Assembly: GCA_035508595.1 (NCBI GenBank)
Contig: DATJMR010000379.1
Span: 1-9,639 of the forward strand
DNA from: Dyella_B sp035508595
GTDB taxonomy: Bacteria > Pseudomonadota > Gammaproteobacteria > Xanthomonadales > Rhodanobacteraceae
Length of the DNA: 9,639 bases
Direction of reading: 5' to 3'
Below are positions 1-6,359 of this stretch, in pieces (positions within the stretch are counted from its first letter, which is position 1; every line of letters begins with the position of its first letter). Below the pieces are notes generated by a model, which searched no databases, was not told where the DNA came from, and saw only the letters and a program-made list of their open reading frames with translations. The translations under genes were made by a program, and so were the position numbers.

Positions 1-875
1 TTGACGCCGGCCGCGGGCGCGACACGGTAATACGCTTCCTTCGGATCGAACGGTTCCCACGCGTGCGCACCGTGCGGGCGATGAGGACGCGCCCAGCTTT
101 TGCTGCTTTCCAGCGCTTCGCGTCCGTAGCTGGCGGTGGTCATGTCGAGCGGAAAGAACAGGCGTTTGTCGACTTGGTGGAAGAAGAAGTCGCCCGTTTC
201 CGCATAAATCAAATCGCCGATCAAACTGAAGGCGACGTTCTGGTATCCGTAGCATTCACCCACGTTGCAGGTCAGCGTGACCTCGTCGAGCTTGCGCACC
301 AGTTCCTCATAGGGAACGTTGTCCTCCAGCATCTGATCGTAAGTGTTGTGCGGCAGCCCAATACGCTGTCCGAGGATGTCTTTGACCGTCGCTTCGCTGG
401 ACGCTTGCGCATTCTTCAACTGAAAGAACGGCAGCGCGTCGGCGAGCTTGGTGTCCCAGGTGAAGCGGCCATCGTCGATCAGCAAGCCGGTGACGGCGGT
501 AGCGAATGCCTTGGAGAGCGAGGCGAGCCGAAACACCGTGGTGGGAGTGATTGGATCTTGCGTCGAGGCATCGGTATAGCCGAGCGTGCGCTCGAAGACC
601 ACTTTGTTGTCTTGCACGACGGCGGTCGCCATGCCGGCGACTTCATTGCGTTGCGCCACCACGTCCAACCAGTGGGAGTACGCATCCAGCGCCGCCTTTA
701 CTCGTTCTGGCGGGAGTGTCGAGGTAGCATTCGGATCGGTCGCATCCTGCCGCGGCGAATGGACGTCCGCCGAGGGTTGCGTTTCCGACGACGTGGCCGA
801 CGTGGCGAAAGCGGGCGTCGGGGTCGCAGCGATGCCGAGCAAACCGGCCAACAACAGAGAAAACGTACGGATCAT
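1..875 (-). CDS. Class C beta-lactamase-like serine hydrolase (C-terminus outside window)
   Basis: Reading leftward from ATG at 875 gives 291 open codons to the window edge, so the C-terminal part is missing. Residues 1-24 form a typical Sec signal peptide (MIRTF, a hydrophobic stretch, then PAFA before the likely cleavage), so the enzyme should be periplasmic or secreted. A Ser/Thr/Asp-rich linker follows to about residue 52. The serine-hydrolase nucleophile motif SxxK is at 119-122 (SLSK, within FRLASLSKAFAT) and the YxN motif is at 211-213 (YQN). The KTG-like third motif would lie beyond the edge. These motifs define the AmpC/EstB/penicillin-binding beta-lactamase superfamily, whose members may be beta-lactamases, esterases or D-aminopeptidases; the substrate cannot be told from this part. 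An in-frame TGA lies a short way upstream of the ATG with no other start codon between, which fixes the start. The Shine-Dalgarno is weak. Two cysteines (203 and 208) sit just before the catalytic Tyr. It follows the GMC gene on the same strand after a 185-base gap, so it probably has its own promoter. Confidence 0.88.
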   Translation of the reverse strand, partial: MIRTFSLLLAGLLGIAATPTPAFATSATSSETQPSADVHSPRQDATDPNATSTLPPERVKAALDAYSHWLDVVAQRNEVAGMATAVVQDNKVVFERTLGYTDASTQDPITPTTVFRLASLSKAFATAVTGLLIDDGRFTWDTKLADALPFFQLKNAQASSEATVKDILGQRIGLPHNTYDQMLEDNVPYEELVRKLDEVTLTCNVGECYGYQNVAFSLIGDLIYAETGDFFFHQVDKRLFFPLDMTTASYGREALESSKSWARPHRPHGAHAWEPFDPKEAYYRVAPAAGV

Positions 876-1060
876 GCTACTTCGCTTCGATCGGGCGTGG
901 CGTCACGCCTGGGTTCATGGGCTGGGTGGGGGCCGTCCATGGTGGTGCCCGAATTCTCCTGTACTTCGGACGAGGTCACAACGCTGTGATGCCGGCAAGG
1001 GTAGCGCTGTGTGGTAGGTCAACGACGCGCGCTGGCCGTGAATGTTCCGCCATGCGGACG
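876..1060. other. Intergenic leader between GMC gene and serine hydrolase
   Basis: This 185-base gap separates two minus-strand genes and should hold the 3' end signal of the GMC gene and the promoter of the serine hydrolase. I see no convincing -35/-10 pair and no hairpin followed by a T-tract. Two small inverted repeats stand out. GGCGTG-4 nt-CACGCC lies at 894-909, about 20 bases ahead of the hydrolase start. TCACA-4 nt-TGTGA lies at 976-989. Either could be an operator or an RNA hairpin, but such short repeats also occur by chance. Confidence 0.4.
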
Positions 1061-2638
1061 TCACGCCACGATAAGGGCCGCCGCGCGTTCAGCAATCATG
1101 ATGGTTGGCGCGTTGGTGTTGCCACTGGGCAGCGCGGGCATGACAGAGGCGTCCGCCACGCGTAGGCCTTCCACCCCGCGAACCCGCAACTCGCTGTCGA
1201 CGACGGCCTGTTCGTCACGCCCCATGCGGCAGGTGCCTATGGGATGGTAGATGGTCTCGGCCTTGCGTCGGACGAAGGACTCCCACTCGGCATCGCAGGC
1301 GGGTTCGGATTCGGGAAAAACCGGGCGACCGCGATACGGATCGAACGTCGGCTGAGCGAGGATCTCGCGCGACAGCTTTGCCGCTTCGATCATGCGCGCA
1401 AGGTCGTGCCCTTCCGGATCGCTGAGGTAATCGGCATGTATCGCCATCGGCGCCGACGGGTCGGCCGAACGCAGGCGCAACCGCCCACGGCTGCGTGGAT
1501 GCAGATAACAGGCGTGCAGCGTGTAACCGGAGCCACGCAGGCGATGACGGCCATGATCGTCCAGCAAGGCCGGCACGAAATGAAACTGCATGTCGCAGCG
1601 CGCATCGGTTGCCAGACGGCTGCGCACAAAGCCGCCCGATTCGGCCATGTTGGAACTGCCAGGCCCGTCACGATGACGCAGATAACGCCATCCCACGGCA
1701 AGTTCGCTGAGCTTGTCGTAGGTAATGTCTCGCGTGCAGTTCACCAGCGTGCAGATATCCAGATGATCCTGCAGCCCTTCGCCCACGCCCGGTAGATGAG
1801 CGATGGGCGAGACGCCGTGTTCGCGCAAGTGATCGGCGGGCCCGATTCCCGACAGCATCAACAGCTGCGGCGAATTGATCGCACCCGCGGCGACGATGAC
1901 GTTGCCGGCGCGAACGACTTCGCCGCCGTGCGAGTGACGTATCTGCACGCCCACCGCACGCCCGTGTTCGATCACGATGCGTTCCACCCGTGTGCGGGTA
2001 CGGACATGCAGGTTGGTTCGTTCGCGTGCCGGACGAAGAAAGCCTGCTGCGGCCGAACAGCGTGCGCCGTTGCGTTGCGTCACCTGATAGAAGCCGAATC
2101 CTGCCTGTGTGGGACCATTGAAATCTGTGTTGCGTTCGAAACCCGCACTGACGCCGGCATCGATCAACGCGGCAGAAAGTTCATTGCGGTAACGCAGGTC
2201 CGAGACGCATAGCGGGCCGCCGATCGCATGCAACGCGCTCGCGCCACGCGTGTTGTTCTCGCTGTGCAAAAACCAAGGCAACACCTGCGACCAGGACCAG
2301 CGCGCATCGCCGGTGCTATCTGCCCAGGCATCGTAGTCGGCGGGGACGCCTCGCACGTAGCACATGGCGTTGATCGAGCTGGAGCCTCCCAGCGTTTTGC
2401 CGCGCGGCCACCATAACCGCCGGCCAAGCAGGTTGGATTCCGGTTCGGTTTCGTCATTCCAATTCAGACGTCGATTTTTGGCCAGGTGGGCGATGCCCGC
2501 CGGCATGTGGATAAAGGGATGCCAATCGGTGCCTCCGGCTTCCAGCAGCAACACGCTTTGGCTTGCGCGATCGCTCAAGCGGTTAGCCAGTACGCAGCCG
2601 GCAGAACCGGCGCCGACGATCACGTGGTCGTAGTCCAT
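1061..2638 (-). CDS. GMC-family FAD-dependent oxidoreductase (choline/alcohol dehydrogenase-like)
   Basis: This 525-residue flavoprotein is near the usual length for the bacterial choline dehydrogenase/AlkJ group (about 530-560). The N-terminal FAD-binding Rossmann motif is GAGSAG at 9-14, followed by LLLEAGG around 30-36. GMC signature 1 is visible at about 79-97 (RGKTLGGSSSINAMCYVRG) and signature 2 at 251-265 (AGAINSPQLLMLSGI). The C-terminal active site carries His465 in YHPIGTCRMG and Asn509 in SGNTNAP. Their 44-residue spacing matches the His466/Asn510 catalytic pair of choline oxidase. The family oxidises primary or secondary alcohols, usually passing electrons to a quinone or other acceptor. 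No betB aldehyde dehydrogenase or BetI-type regulator is next door, so a betaine role is unsupported and I give no symbol. No signal peptide or membrane segment is evident. The start at 2638 has a good Shine-Dalgarno (AGGGGA, 5 bases away). It is transcribed divergently from the transporter, 75 bases apart. Confidence 0.95.
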   Translation of the reverse strand: MDYDHVIVGAGSAGCVLANRLSDRASQSVLLLEAGGTDWHPFIHMPAGIAHLAKNRRLNWNDETEPESNLLGRRLWWPRGKTLGGSSSINAMCYVRGVPADYDAWADSTGDARWSWSQVLPWFLHSENNTRGASALHAIGGPLCVSDLRYRNELSAALIDAGVSAGFERNTDFNGPTQAGFGFYQVTQRNGARCSAAAGFLRPARERTNLHVRTRTRVERIVIEHGRAVGVQIRHSHGGEVVRAGNVIVAAGAINSPQLLMLSGIGPADHLREHGVSPIAHLPGVGEGLQDHLDICTLVNCTRDITYDKLSELAVGWRYLRHRDGPGSSNMAESGGFVRSRLATDARCDMQFHFVPALLDDHGRHRLRGSGYTLHACYLHPRSRGRLRLRSADPSAPMAIHADYLSDPEGHDLARMIEAAKLSREILAQPTFDPYRGRPVFPESEPACDAEWESFVRRKAETIYHPIGTCRMGRDEQAVVDSELRVRGVEGLRVADASVMPALPSGNTNAPTIMIAERAAALIVA

Positions 2639-2643
2639 ACCGT

Positions 2644-2649
2644 TCCCCT
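2644..2649 (-). promoter_or_regulatory. Ribosome binding site of the GMC oxidoreductase gene
   Basis: On the minus strand AGGGGA lies 5 bases ahead of the ATG at 2638. This close match to the Shine-Dalgarno consensus supports the annotated start, which also places the Rossmann motif at its normal distance from the N-terminus. Confidence 0.6.
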
Positions 2650-2701
2650 ACCTCGCGAACTCGCGTTGTCGGAGCATGCTAGTCTTGCGCGGCCTTCTGC
2701 T

Positions 2702-2706
2702 GGAAA
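2702..2706 (+). promoter_or_regulatory. Putative ribosome binding site selecting the GTG start of the transporter
   Basis: GGAAA lies 7 bases ahead of GTG 2714. It is a moderate Shine-Dalgarno match, but better than anything in front of the alternative ATG at 2759, so it decides the start. TTG at 2723 is also in frame but lacks a suitable site. Confidence 0.4.
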
Positions 2707-2713
2707 TCACCCG

Positions 2714-4021
2714 GTGCATTCGTTGTCCCCCGATGCTGCCCGCAAAGATGCCACGCCGATGGTGTCCGCGCTCGCGTTTTTTTTCGTACTGACGGCGTAT
2801 TACATCATTCGCCCGGTGCGCGATCAGCTGGGCGGCGCGGTGGGTTCCGCACAATTGCCGTTGTTCTACGGTGTGACGTTTCTGGCCATGTTGGTGTTGA
2901 CGCCGGTGTTCGGCTCGCTGGTGGCGCGTTTTCCCAGGCGGTCATTGCTCGGCTGGAGTTACAGCTTTTTCATTCTTTGTTTGCTCGCTTTTATTCCCGC
3001 ATTCCTGGCGCAGGAGCGTATCGGTGCGCGCATGCTGGGCGTGGTGTTCTTTATCTGGGTCAGCGTGTTCAACCTTTTTGTGGTGTCGCTGTTCTGGAGC
3101 TTCATGGCGGATGTCTTCGACAGTCGGCGTGCGCGCGAAGTGTTCTCGCTGATCGCGCTTGGCGGTATGGCCGGTGCGATATTCGGGCCGCTGTTGACCG
3201 GCATGCTGGTGGGTTTGATTGGCGTCGCGCCGTTGCTGCTGGTGTCCGCGGTGATGCTTGCGGCTTCGCTGTGGCTGCTGTTGCGGATATCGGTGCAACG
3301 CGCACAGCACGGCGAGGGCGAAAAGGCCGTTGGCGGTTCTCTATGGGCCGGCGTTCGCGAGCTGTGGTCGCGGCCCTTCTTGCGTTGGATGGCGATTCTG
3401 ATGCTGCTGGGCGACGGCGTGGGCACGCTGGCTTATGCGCTGGTCGCCGATTACGCCAAGGCCCACCTAAGCGCTACAGGCGCGCGCACGGCGTTCTACG
3501 CGCATATCGATCTGGCGGTGAATCTGCTCGGTGTGCTGCTTCAGCTCACATTGACGCGCTGGCTGCTAGTGCGTCGCGGCATGATGTGGGCGCTGGTGTT
3601 GCCTCAACTGATGAATCTCGGGTTGCTGATGATGGTGGTGTTCGGCGGCCACGGACAATTGAGCGTGTGGGGTTACGGCGTTCCGCTGCTGGCGGTGATG
3701 ATGGTCGGTACGCGCGGTTTCATGTACGGCATGACCAAGCCCGCCAGCGACGCGTTGTACACCCGCGTACCGCGCGAGACGCGCTACAAGGGCAAAAATT
3801 TCGTCGAGACGGCGGTGTGGCGATTCGGGGATCTGGTGATCACCAGCGGCATCAGCGGGCTGGTAAAGCTGGGTATCGGCGTAGGCAGCATCGCGCTGAT
3901 CGGCGTGGGCGCATCGTCGCTGGCCACCTGGATCGCGAACAAAGCCGCCACTTCGCCCGATCTGGCTCCTGAAAAAGGAGCCAGTCCGGCGCATCTGCCG
4001 AGCGAAGCGGCTCGCTCGTGA
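2714..4021 (+). CDS. MFS/TLC-like (ATP/ADP translocase-type) membrane transporter
   Basis: From GTG at 2714 this is a 435-residue, very hydrophobic protein with about twelve membrane helices. The first runs from about residue 16 and ends at YYIIRPVRDQLG (R33, P34, R36, D37). A hydrophilic central loop lies at about 195-213. A conserved-looking loop KGKNFVETAVWRFGD at about 359-373 precedes the last helices, and a polar cytoplasmic tail starts near 409. The RPVRD motif after helix 1 and the KNF...WR..D loop resemble the bacterial proteins named NTP/NDP exchange or TLC-like MFS transporters. Whether this one carries nucleotides is unknown. Start choice: GTG 2714 has GGAAA at 2702-2706, 7 bases upstream. 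ATG 2759 has no Shine-Dalgarno and leaves helix 1 at the extreme N-terminus. An ATG further upstream at 2486 lies inside the opposing GMC gene and is rejected. It is divergent from the GMC gene, and its stop codon abuts the stop codon of the convergent CBS gene. Confidence 0.85.
   Translation: MHSLSPDAARKDATPMVSALAFFFVLTAYYIIRPVRDQLGGAVGSAQLPLFYGVTFLAMLVLTPVFGSLVARFPRRSLLGWSYSFFILCLLAFIPAFLAQERIGARMLGVVFFIWVSVFNLFVVSLFWSFMADVFDSRRAREVFSLIALGGMAGAIFGPLLTGMLVGLIGVAPLLLVSAVMLAASLWLLLRISVQRAQHGEGEKAVGGSLWAGVRELWSRPFLRWMAILMLLGDGVGTLAYALVADYAKAHLSATGARTAFYAHIDLAVNLLGVLLQLTLTRWLLVRRGMMWALVLPQLMNLGLLMMVVFGGHGQLSVWGYGVPLLAVMMVGTRGFMYGMTKPASDALYTRVPRETRYKGKNFVETAVWRFGDLVITSGISGLVKLGIGVGSIALIGVGASSLATWIANKAATSPDLAPEKGASPAHLPSEAARS
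2777..2784 (+). repeat. T8 homopolymer early in the transporter frame
   Basis: Eight consecutive T residues encode Phe22, Phe23 and the first two bases of the Phe24 codon in the first membrane helix. They come directly after a CGCG-CT-CGCG sequence at 2767-2776. A run of this length is uncommon in a GC-rich coding sequence. A one-base slip would frameshift the gene within its first 25 codons. The frame is intact as given. Confidence 0.9.
3962..3984. repeat. Perfect 9-bp inverted repeat in the 3' end of the transporter gene
   Basis: CTGGCTCCT at 3962-3970 and AGGAGCCAG at 3976-3984 are exact reverse complements separated by a 5-base loop (GAAAA). The hairpin is in codons of the cytoplasmic tail, 34 bases before the stop codon, and would form in transcripts from either strand. 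No T-tract follows on either strand, so it is not a classical intrinsic terminator. The two genes converge with no intergenic bases, so it may still act as a 3'-end stabiliser or a bidirectional pause signal. Confidence 0.75.
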
Positions 4022-4450
4022 CTAACTGGTGATGTAACGCTGCAGCTGCTCGATCTGCTCAGCCTGCGCGCTGATCACTTCTTTGACCAGGTCGCCGATC
4101 GAGATCACGCCCATCACGCGACTGCCGTGCAATACGGGTAAATGGCGCACGCGGCTGTCCGTGCAAAGACGCATGCAATCGAACACATCGGTGTCCGGCG
4201 TGACGGACAGCACAGGGCTGCTCATGATGTCCGACACGGGCGTCTGCGCGGAAGATCGACCTTGCAAAATGACTTTGCGCGCGTAGTCGCGTTCGGAAAC
4301 GATACCGACGAGTTGCTCGCCGCGCATCACCAGCAACGCACCGACACCACGCTCGGCCATATGTTTGATCGCGTCCAGCACCGGCGCTTCCGGCGCGACG
4401 GCGAAGATGTCGTTGCCTTTCCTGTCCAGCAAATGCTTGACTTGACGCAT
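4022..4450 (-). CDS. Two-CBS-domain protein
   Basis: This 142-residue soluble protein consists almost entirely of a tandem CBS pair (Bateman module). CBS1 spans about residues 8-62 and ends in GIVSERD (49-55). CBS2 spans about 74-127 and ends in GVISIGD (114-120). Both carry the G-h-h-S-x-x-D pattern that contacts the ribose and phosphate of adenine nucleotides in this family, so AMP, ATP or a related ligand is likely. The C-terminal helix (about 121-140) is rich in Glu and Gln, as in many stand-alone CBS proteins. No effector domain is attached, so it probably works by binding a partner; which one cannot be told. The start has a strong Shine-Dalgarno (GGGGAGGT at 4455-4462). It lies 45 bases downstream of the glycosyltransferase gene on the same strand and may be its operon partner. 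Its TAG stop is immediately next to the TGA stop of the transporter. Confidence 0.93.
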   Translation of the reverse strand: MRQVKHLLDRKGNDIFAVAPEAPVLDAIKHMAERGVGALLVMRGEQLVGIVSERDYARKVILQGRSSAQTPVSDIMSSPVLSVTPDTDVFDCMRLCTDSRVRHLPVLHGSRVMGVISIGDLVKEVISAQAEQIEQLQRYITS

Positions 4451-4454
4451 CCAG

Positions 4455-4462
4455 ACCTCCCC
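4455..4462 (-). promoter_or_regulatory. Strong ribosome binding site of the CBS-domain gene
   Basis: GGGGAGGT on the minus strand ends 4 bases ahead of the ATG at 4450. It is the clearest Shine-Dalgarno in the window and confirms the start. Confidence 0.7.
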
Positions 4463-4463
4463 G

Positions 4464-4483
4464 GCGGCCGTGGCAGTGGCCGC
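4464..4483. repeat. 6-bp GC inverted repeat just upstream of the CBS gene ribosome binding site
   Basis: GCGGCC at 4464-4469 and GGCCGC at 4478-4483 are exact reverse complements around an 8-base loop. The repeat sits in the 45-base gap between the glycosyltransferase stop and the CBS start. On the minus-strand transcript the hairpin would end one base before the Shine-Dalgarno. No T-tract follows, so a terminator is unlikely; an mRNA stability or processing element is possible. Confidence 0.5.
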
Positions 4484-4495
4484 GTGAGGGCCAGT

Positions 4496-5464
4496 TTAGC
4501 GCTCAGGCGTTGCCCGGGTGTGAAACGTTGTACGCGACGCGGGTTGGTGTTCTTCTTCGATGAAATAAAGAGGCCGCCGTTTGGTTTCGTTGTAATTGCG
4601 GCCCAGATATTCCCCGATCACGCCCAGCGCCAGCAGTTGCACGCCGCCCAGGAACAAGACGACCACCATCAGGCTCGGATAACCCGGCACGGGATCGCCG
4701 TGCAACAGGGCTTTGAGCAGAACCTTCAGCCCGAACAAAAACGCCAGTGCCGAGGCCGCCAGACCGGTCCAGGTCGCCAGTTTCAACGGCGCACTGGAGA
4801 ACGAGGTAATGCCCTCGATGGCAAACTGGGCCAGGCGCCAGTAATTCCATTTTGTTTTGCCCGCCAGCCGCGGGTCGCGCATGTACGAGATGGAGGTTTG
4901 GCGATAGCCGATCCAGGCAAACAGGCCCTTCATGAAGCGCTGCCGTTCGCGAAGCTGCGCCAGGGCAGCCAGCGCGCGGCGCGAGAGCAGCCGGAAGTCG
5001 CCGGTGTCGCGCGGCACGGCCACTTCCGACATTATTTCCATCGTGCGATAGAACGCGGCGGCGGTGAAACGTTTGAAGCCTGTCTCGCCCGCGCGTGCGC
5101 TGCGCGTGGCGTACACCACGTCGTAGCCGGCTTGCCATTGCTCCACCAGTTGCGGAATAAGTTCGGGCGGGTCCTGCAGGTCCGCGTCGATCACCACGGC
5201 GGCATCGGCATCGACGTGGTCCAGGCCCGCGGTCAACGCCGCCTCCTTGCCGAAGTTTCGCGACAGCTTCAACGCGCCCACGCGCGAATCGGTTGCCGCG
5301 AGCGCTTGCATGATCGACCAGGTGTCGTCCTGACTGCCATCGTCGACATACAGCACATCGCACGACAGCGCGAGCCGGTCCATCACGCTGGATAGCCGCG
5401 CATGGAAGGCATCGAGCACCGCCGATTCGTTGTAGGCGGGTACGACAATGGTAAGTCGCGGCAT
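4496..5464 (-). CDS. GtrB/DPM1-type polyprenyl-phosphate glycosyltransferase (GT2)
   Basis: The protein has 322 residues, normal for the GtrB/ArnC-like/DPM1 group. The N-terminal GT-A domain starts with IVVPAYNES (6-14). It has the nucleotide-binding DDGS (41-44), the LSRNFGKEAALTAGL segment (67-81), the metal-binding DADLQDPPE (93-101) and the TGDFRLLSR acceptor region (154-162). Two membrane helices follow, at about 230-255 and 262-288, and then a short basic cytoplasmic tail. The family transfers a sugar from a nucleotide sugar to undecaprenyl phosphate on the inner face of the inner membrane. The lipid-linked sugar is then used to modify O-antigen, lipid A or other surface glycans. The sugar donor cannot be read from sequence. 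No GtrA-type flippase or polytopic glycosyltransferase partner is beside it. It starts 70 bases after mtgA on the same strand and 45 bases before the CBS gene, so co-transcription is plausible. Its Shine-Dalgarno is poor. Confidence 0.93.
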   Translation of the reverse strand: MPRLTIVVPAYNESAVLDAFHARLSSVMDRLALSCDVLYVDDGSQDDTWSIMQALAATDSRVGALKLSRNFGKEAALTAGLDHVDADAAVVIDADLQDPPELIPQLVEQWQAGYDVVYATRSARAGETGFKRFTAAAFYRTMEIMSEVAVPRDTGDFRLLSRRALAALAQLRERQRFMKGLFAWIGYRQTSISYMRDPRLAGKTKWNYWRLAQFAIEGITSFSSAPLKLATWTGLAASALAFLFGLKVLLKALLHGDPVPGYPSLMVVVLFLGGVQLLALGVIGEYLGRNYNETKRRPLYFIEEEHQPASRTTFHTRATPER

Positions 5465-5534
5465 GCCAGGAGCCCCGTGACGGCATAAAGCGGAAAAGTG
5501 ACAGCAGTGTAAGCGGTGGGCGAGGGCTTGTGTT
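5465..5534 (-). other. Short gap between mtgA and the glycosyltransferase gene
   Basis: This 70-base spacer contains no terminator-like hairpin with a T-tract and no convincing promoter. An ATG at 5486 opens an overlapping out-of-frame reading that I take to be a shadow. The lack of a terminator fits read-through from mtgA into the glycosyltransferase gene. Confidence 0.4.
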
Positions 5535-6281
5535 CTAACGCCGCCGCCCTGTTCGACTGTCCCGCGGGGGCTGTCGGCTTTGCAGATAGGCCGGGCCGCC
5601 GAGCTGGTTCATTTGTTGCTCGATCCACGCGGCCCGCTCCATCACATAGCCACTGGGGCGGTCCACATGAAAGCGGTCCGGGTTGGGCAGCACAGCGGCC
5701 AATCGTGCGGCTTGTGCGGGGCTCAGCTGCGCCGGCGACTCGTGGAAGAAGGTTTCACTCGCTGCGTCGACGCCGTAAATGCCATCGCCGAATTGAGCCA
5801 TGTTCATGTACACCTCAAGGATGCGCTGTTTGGGCCACGTCAGCTCCAGTAGCACGGTGAAGTACGCTTCCAGACCCTTTCGCACGAAGCTGCGACCGTT
5901 CCACAAAAACAGATTCTTGGCCGTTTGTTGGCTAAGCGTGCTGGCGCCGCGCAAACGTTTGCCATCGTCGGCAGCGTCGATGGCGTTCTCGATAGATCCG
6001 AAATCGAAACCGTGGTGAAACGGAAATTTCTGGTCTTCACCGGCCACCATCGCAATCGGCGCCCACGGCGAAATGCGCGACCAAGGCACCCAGTGATGGC
6101 GAAGCTGGAAATCTTTTTCGCCGTGAACCAACGCATCCAGGCGTCGTTCCATGATCACGGCCGATGTCCACGGCGGCACGAAACGCAACACCAGCACCAC
6201 GAACCAGCTCAGGGCCAGCCATGACAGGATCATGATGCCGGTATAACGCAGCAGGCGGCGAAAAGAGGGAAGATGCGACAT
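5535..6281 (-). CDS. mtgA: Monofunctional peptidoglycan transglycosylase MtgA
   Basis: MtgA polymerises lipid II into glycan strands on the periplasmic face of the inner membrane and lacks a transpeptidase domain. At 248 residues it is typical in length. One N-terminal signal-anchor helix (about 13-35) precedes the GT51 domain. The conserved GT51 blocks appear in order: AGEDQKFPFHHGFD (80-93) with the catalytic Glu82; RGASTLSQQTAKNLFLW (111-127); KGLEAYFTVLLELTWPK (135-151); RILEVYMNMAQFGDGIYG (153-170). All look intact. A Gln/Pro/Arg-rich tail from about 236 ends in three arginines. The start keeps the usual short cytoplasmic N-terminus, but there is no recognisable Shine-Dalgarno; a 9-10 base tandem repeat occupies that place. 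It is divergent from hslO, 78 bases apart, and probably heads a run with the glycosyltransferase and CBS genes. Confidence 0.95.
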   Translation of the reverse strand: MSHLPSFRRLLRYTGIMILSWLALSWFVVLVLRFVPPWTSAVIMERRLDALVHGEKDFQLRHHWVPWSRISPWAPIAMVAGEDQKFPFHHGFDFGSIENAIDAADDGKRLRGASTLSQQTAKNLFLWNGRSFVRKGLEAYFTVLLELTWPKQRILEVYMNMAQFGDGIYGVDAASETFFHESPAQLSPAQAARLAAVLPNPDRFHVDRPSGYVMERAAWIEQQMNQLGGPAYLQSRQPPRDSRTGRRR

Positions 6282-6359
6282 GGTCGATAAGGTCGAATAA
6301 TTCCAAGCAGTATAAGTGCCGACCAGCGTCAGCTATTGTTCCTCCCAGGGCGAGCCCCC
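6282..6359. promoter_or_regulatory. Divergent mtgA/hslO control region
   Basis: These 78 bases must hold the promoters of both mtgA (minus) and hslO (plus). A TATA-rich core is shared: TATAAG at 6311-6316 on the plus strand and TATACT at 6314-6309 on the minus strand, both -10-like. Neither has a clear -35 at the usual spacing. GGTCGATAA (6282-6290) and GGTCGAATAA (6291-6300) form an imperfect tandem repeat right in front of mtgA, and CGACC at 6320-6324 is an inverted copy of its core. I see no sigma-32 heat-shock promoter match. Confidence 0.35.
6347..6354 (+). promoter_or_regulatory. Putative ribosome binding site of hslO
   Basis: AGGGCGAG lies 5 bases ahead of ATG 6360. It favours this ATG over the in-frame TTG at 6336, which has no Shine-Dalgarno. 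The GGG and CCC on either side (6348-6357) could pair and partly hide the site. Confidence 0.4.

Noticed and set aside
63..989. 308-codon plus-strand frame opposite the serine hydrolase
   Set aside because: The opposite strand encodes a signal peptide, SxxK and YxN in order. The plus-strand product is Arg/Gly-rich without recognisable features.
976..989. TCACA-N4-TGTGA as a CRP/Clp binding site
   Set aside because: The arms are in the reverse order and at the wrong spacing compared with TGTGA-N6-TCACA. I keep it only as a small inverted repeat.
2486..2713. N-terminal extension of the transporter to the ATG at 2486
   Set aside because: It would overlap the GMC gene's conserved N-terminal region, including its FAD motif, on the other strand. 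It also adds about 76 non-membrane residues not expected in this family. GTG 2714 has a plausible ribosome site.
4142..5395. Long plus-strand open frame (417 codons) opposite the glycosyltransferase and CBS genes
   Set aside because: It is antisense to two well-supported genes with clear motifs. Its translation is rich in His, Arg and Gln with no domain, which is typical of shadows in GC-rich DNA.
4503..5486. 327-codon minus-strand frame overlapping the glycosyltransferase in another register
   Set aside because: The overlapping frame 4496-5464 carries all GT2 motifs and two membrane helices. This one is a low-complexity Arg-rich shadow.
6336..6359. TTG start for hslO at 6336
   Set aside because: There is no Shine-Dalgarno in front of it. 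ATG 6360 has one and gives the normal Hsp33 N-terminus.
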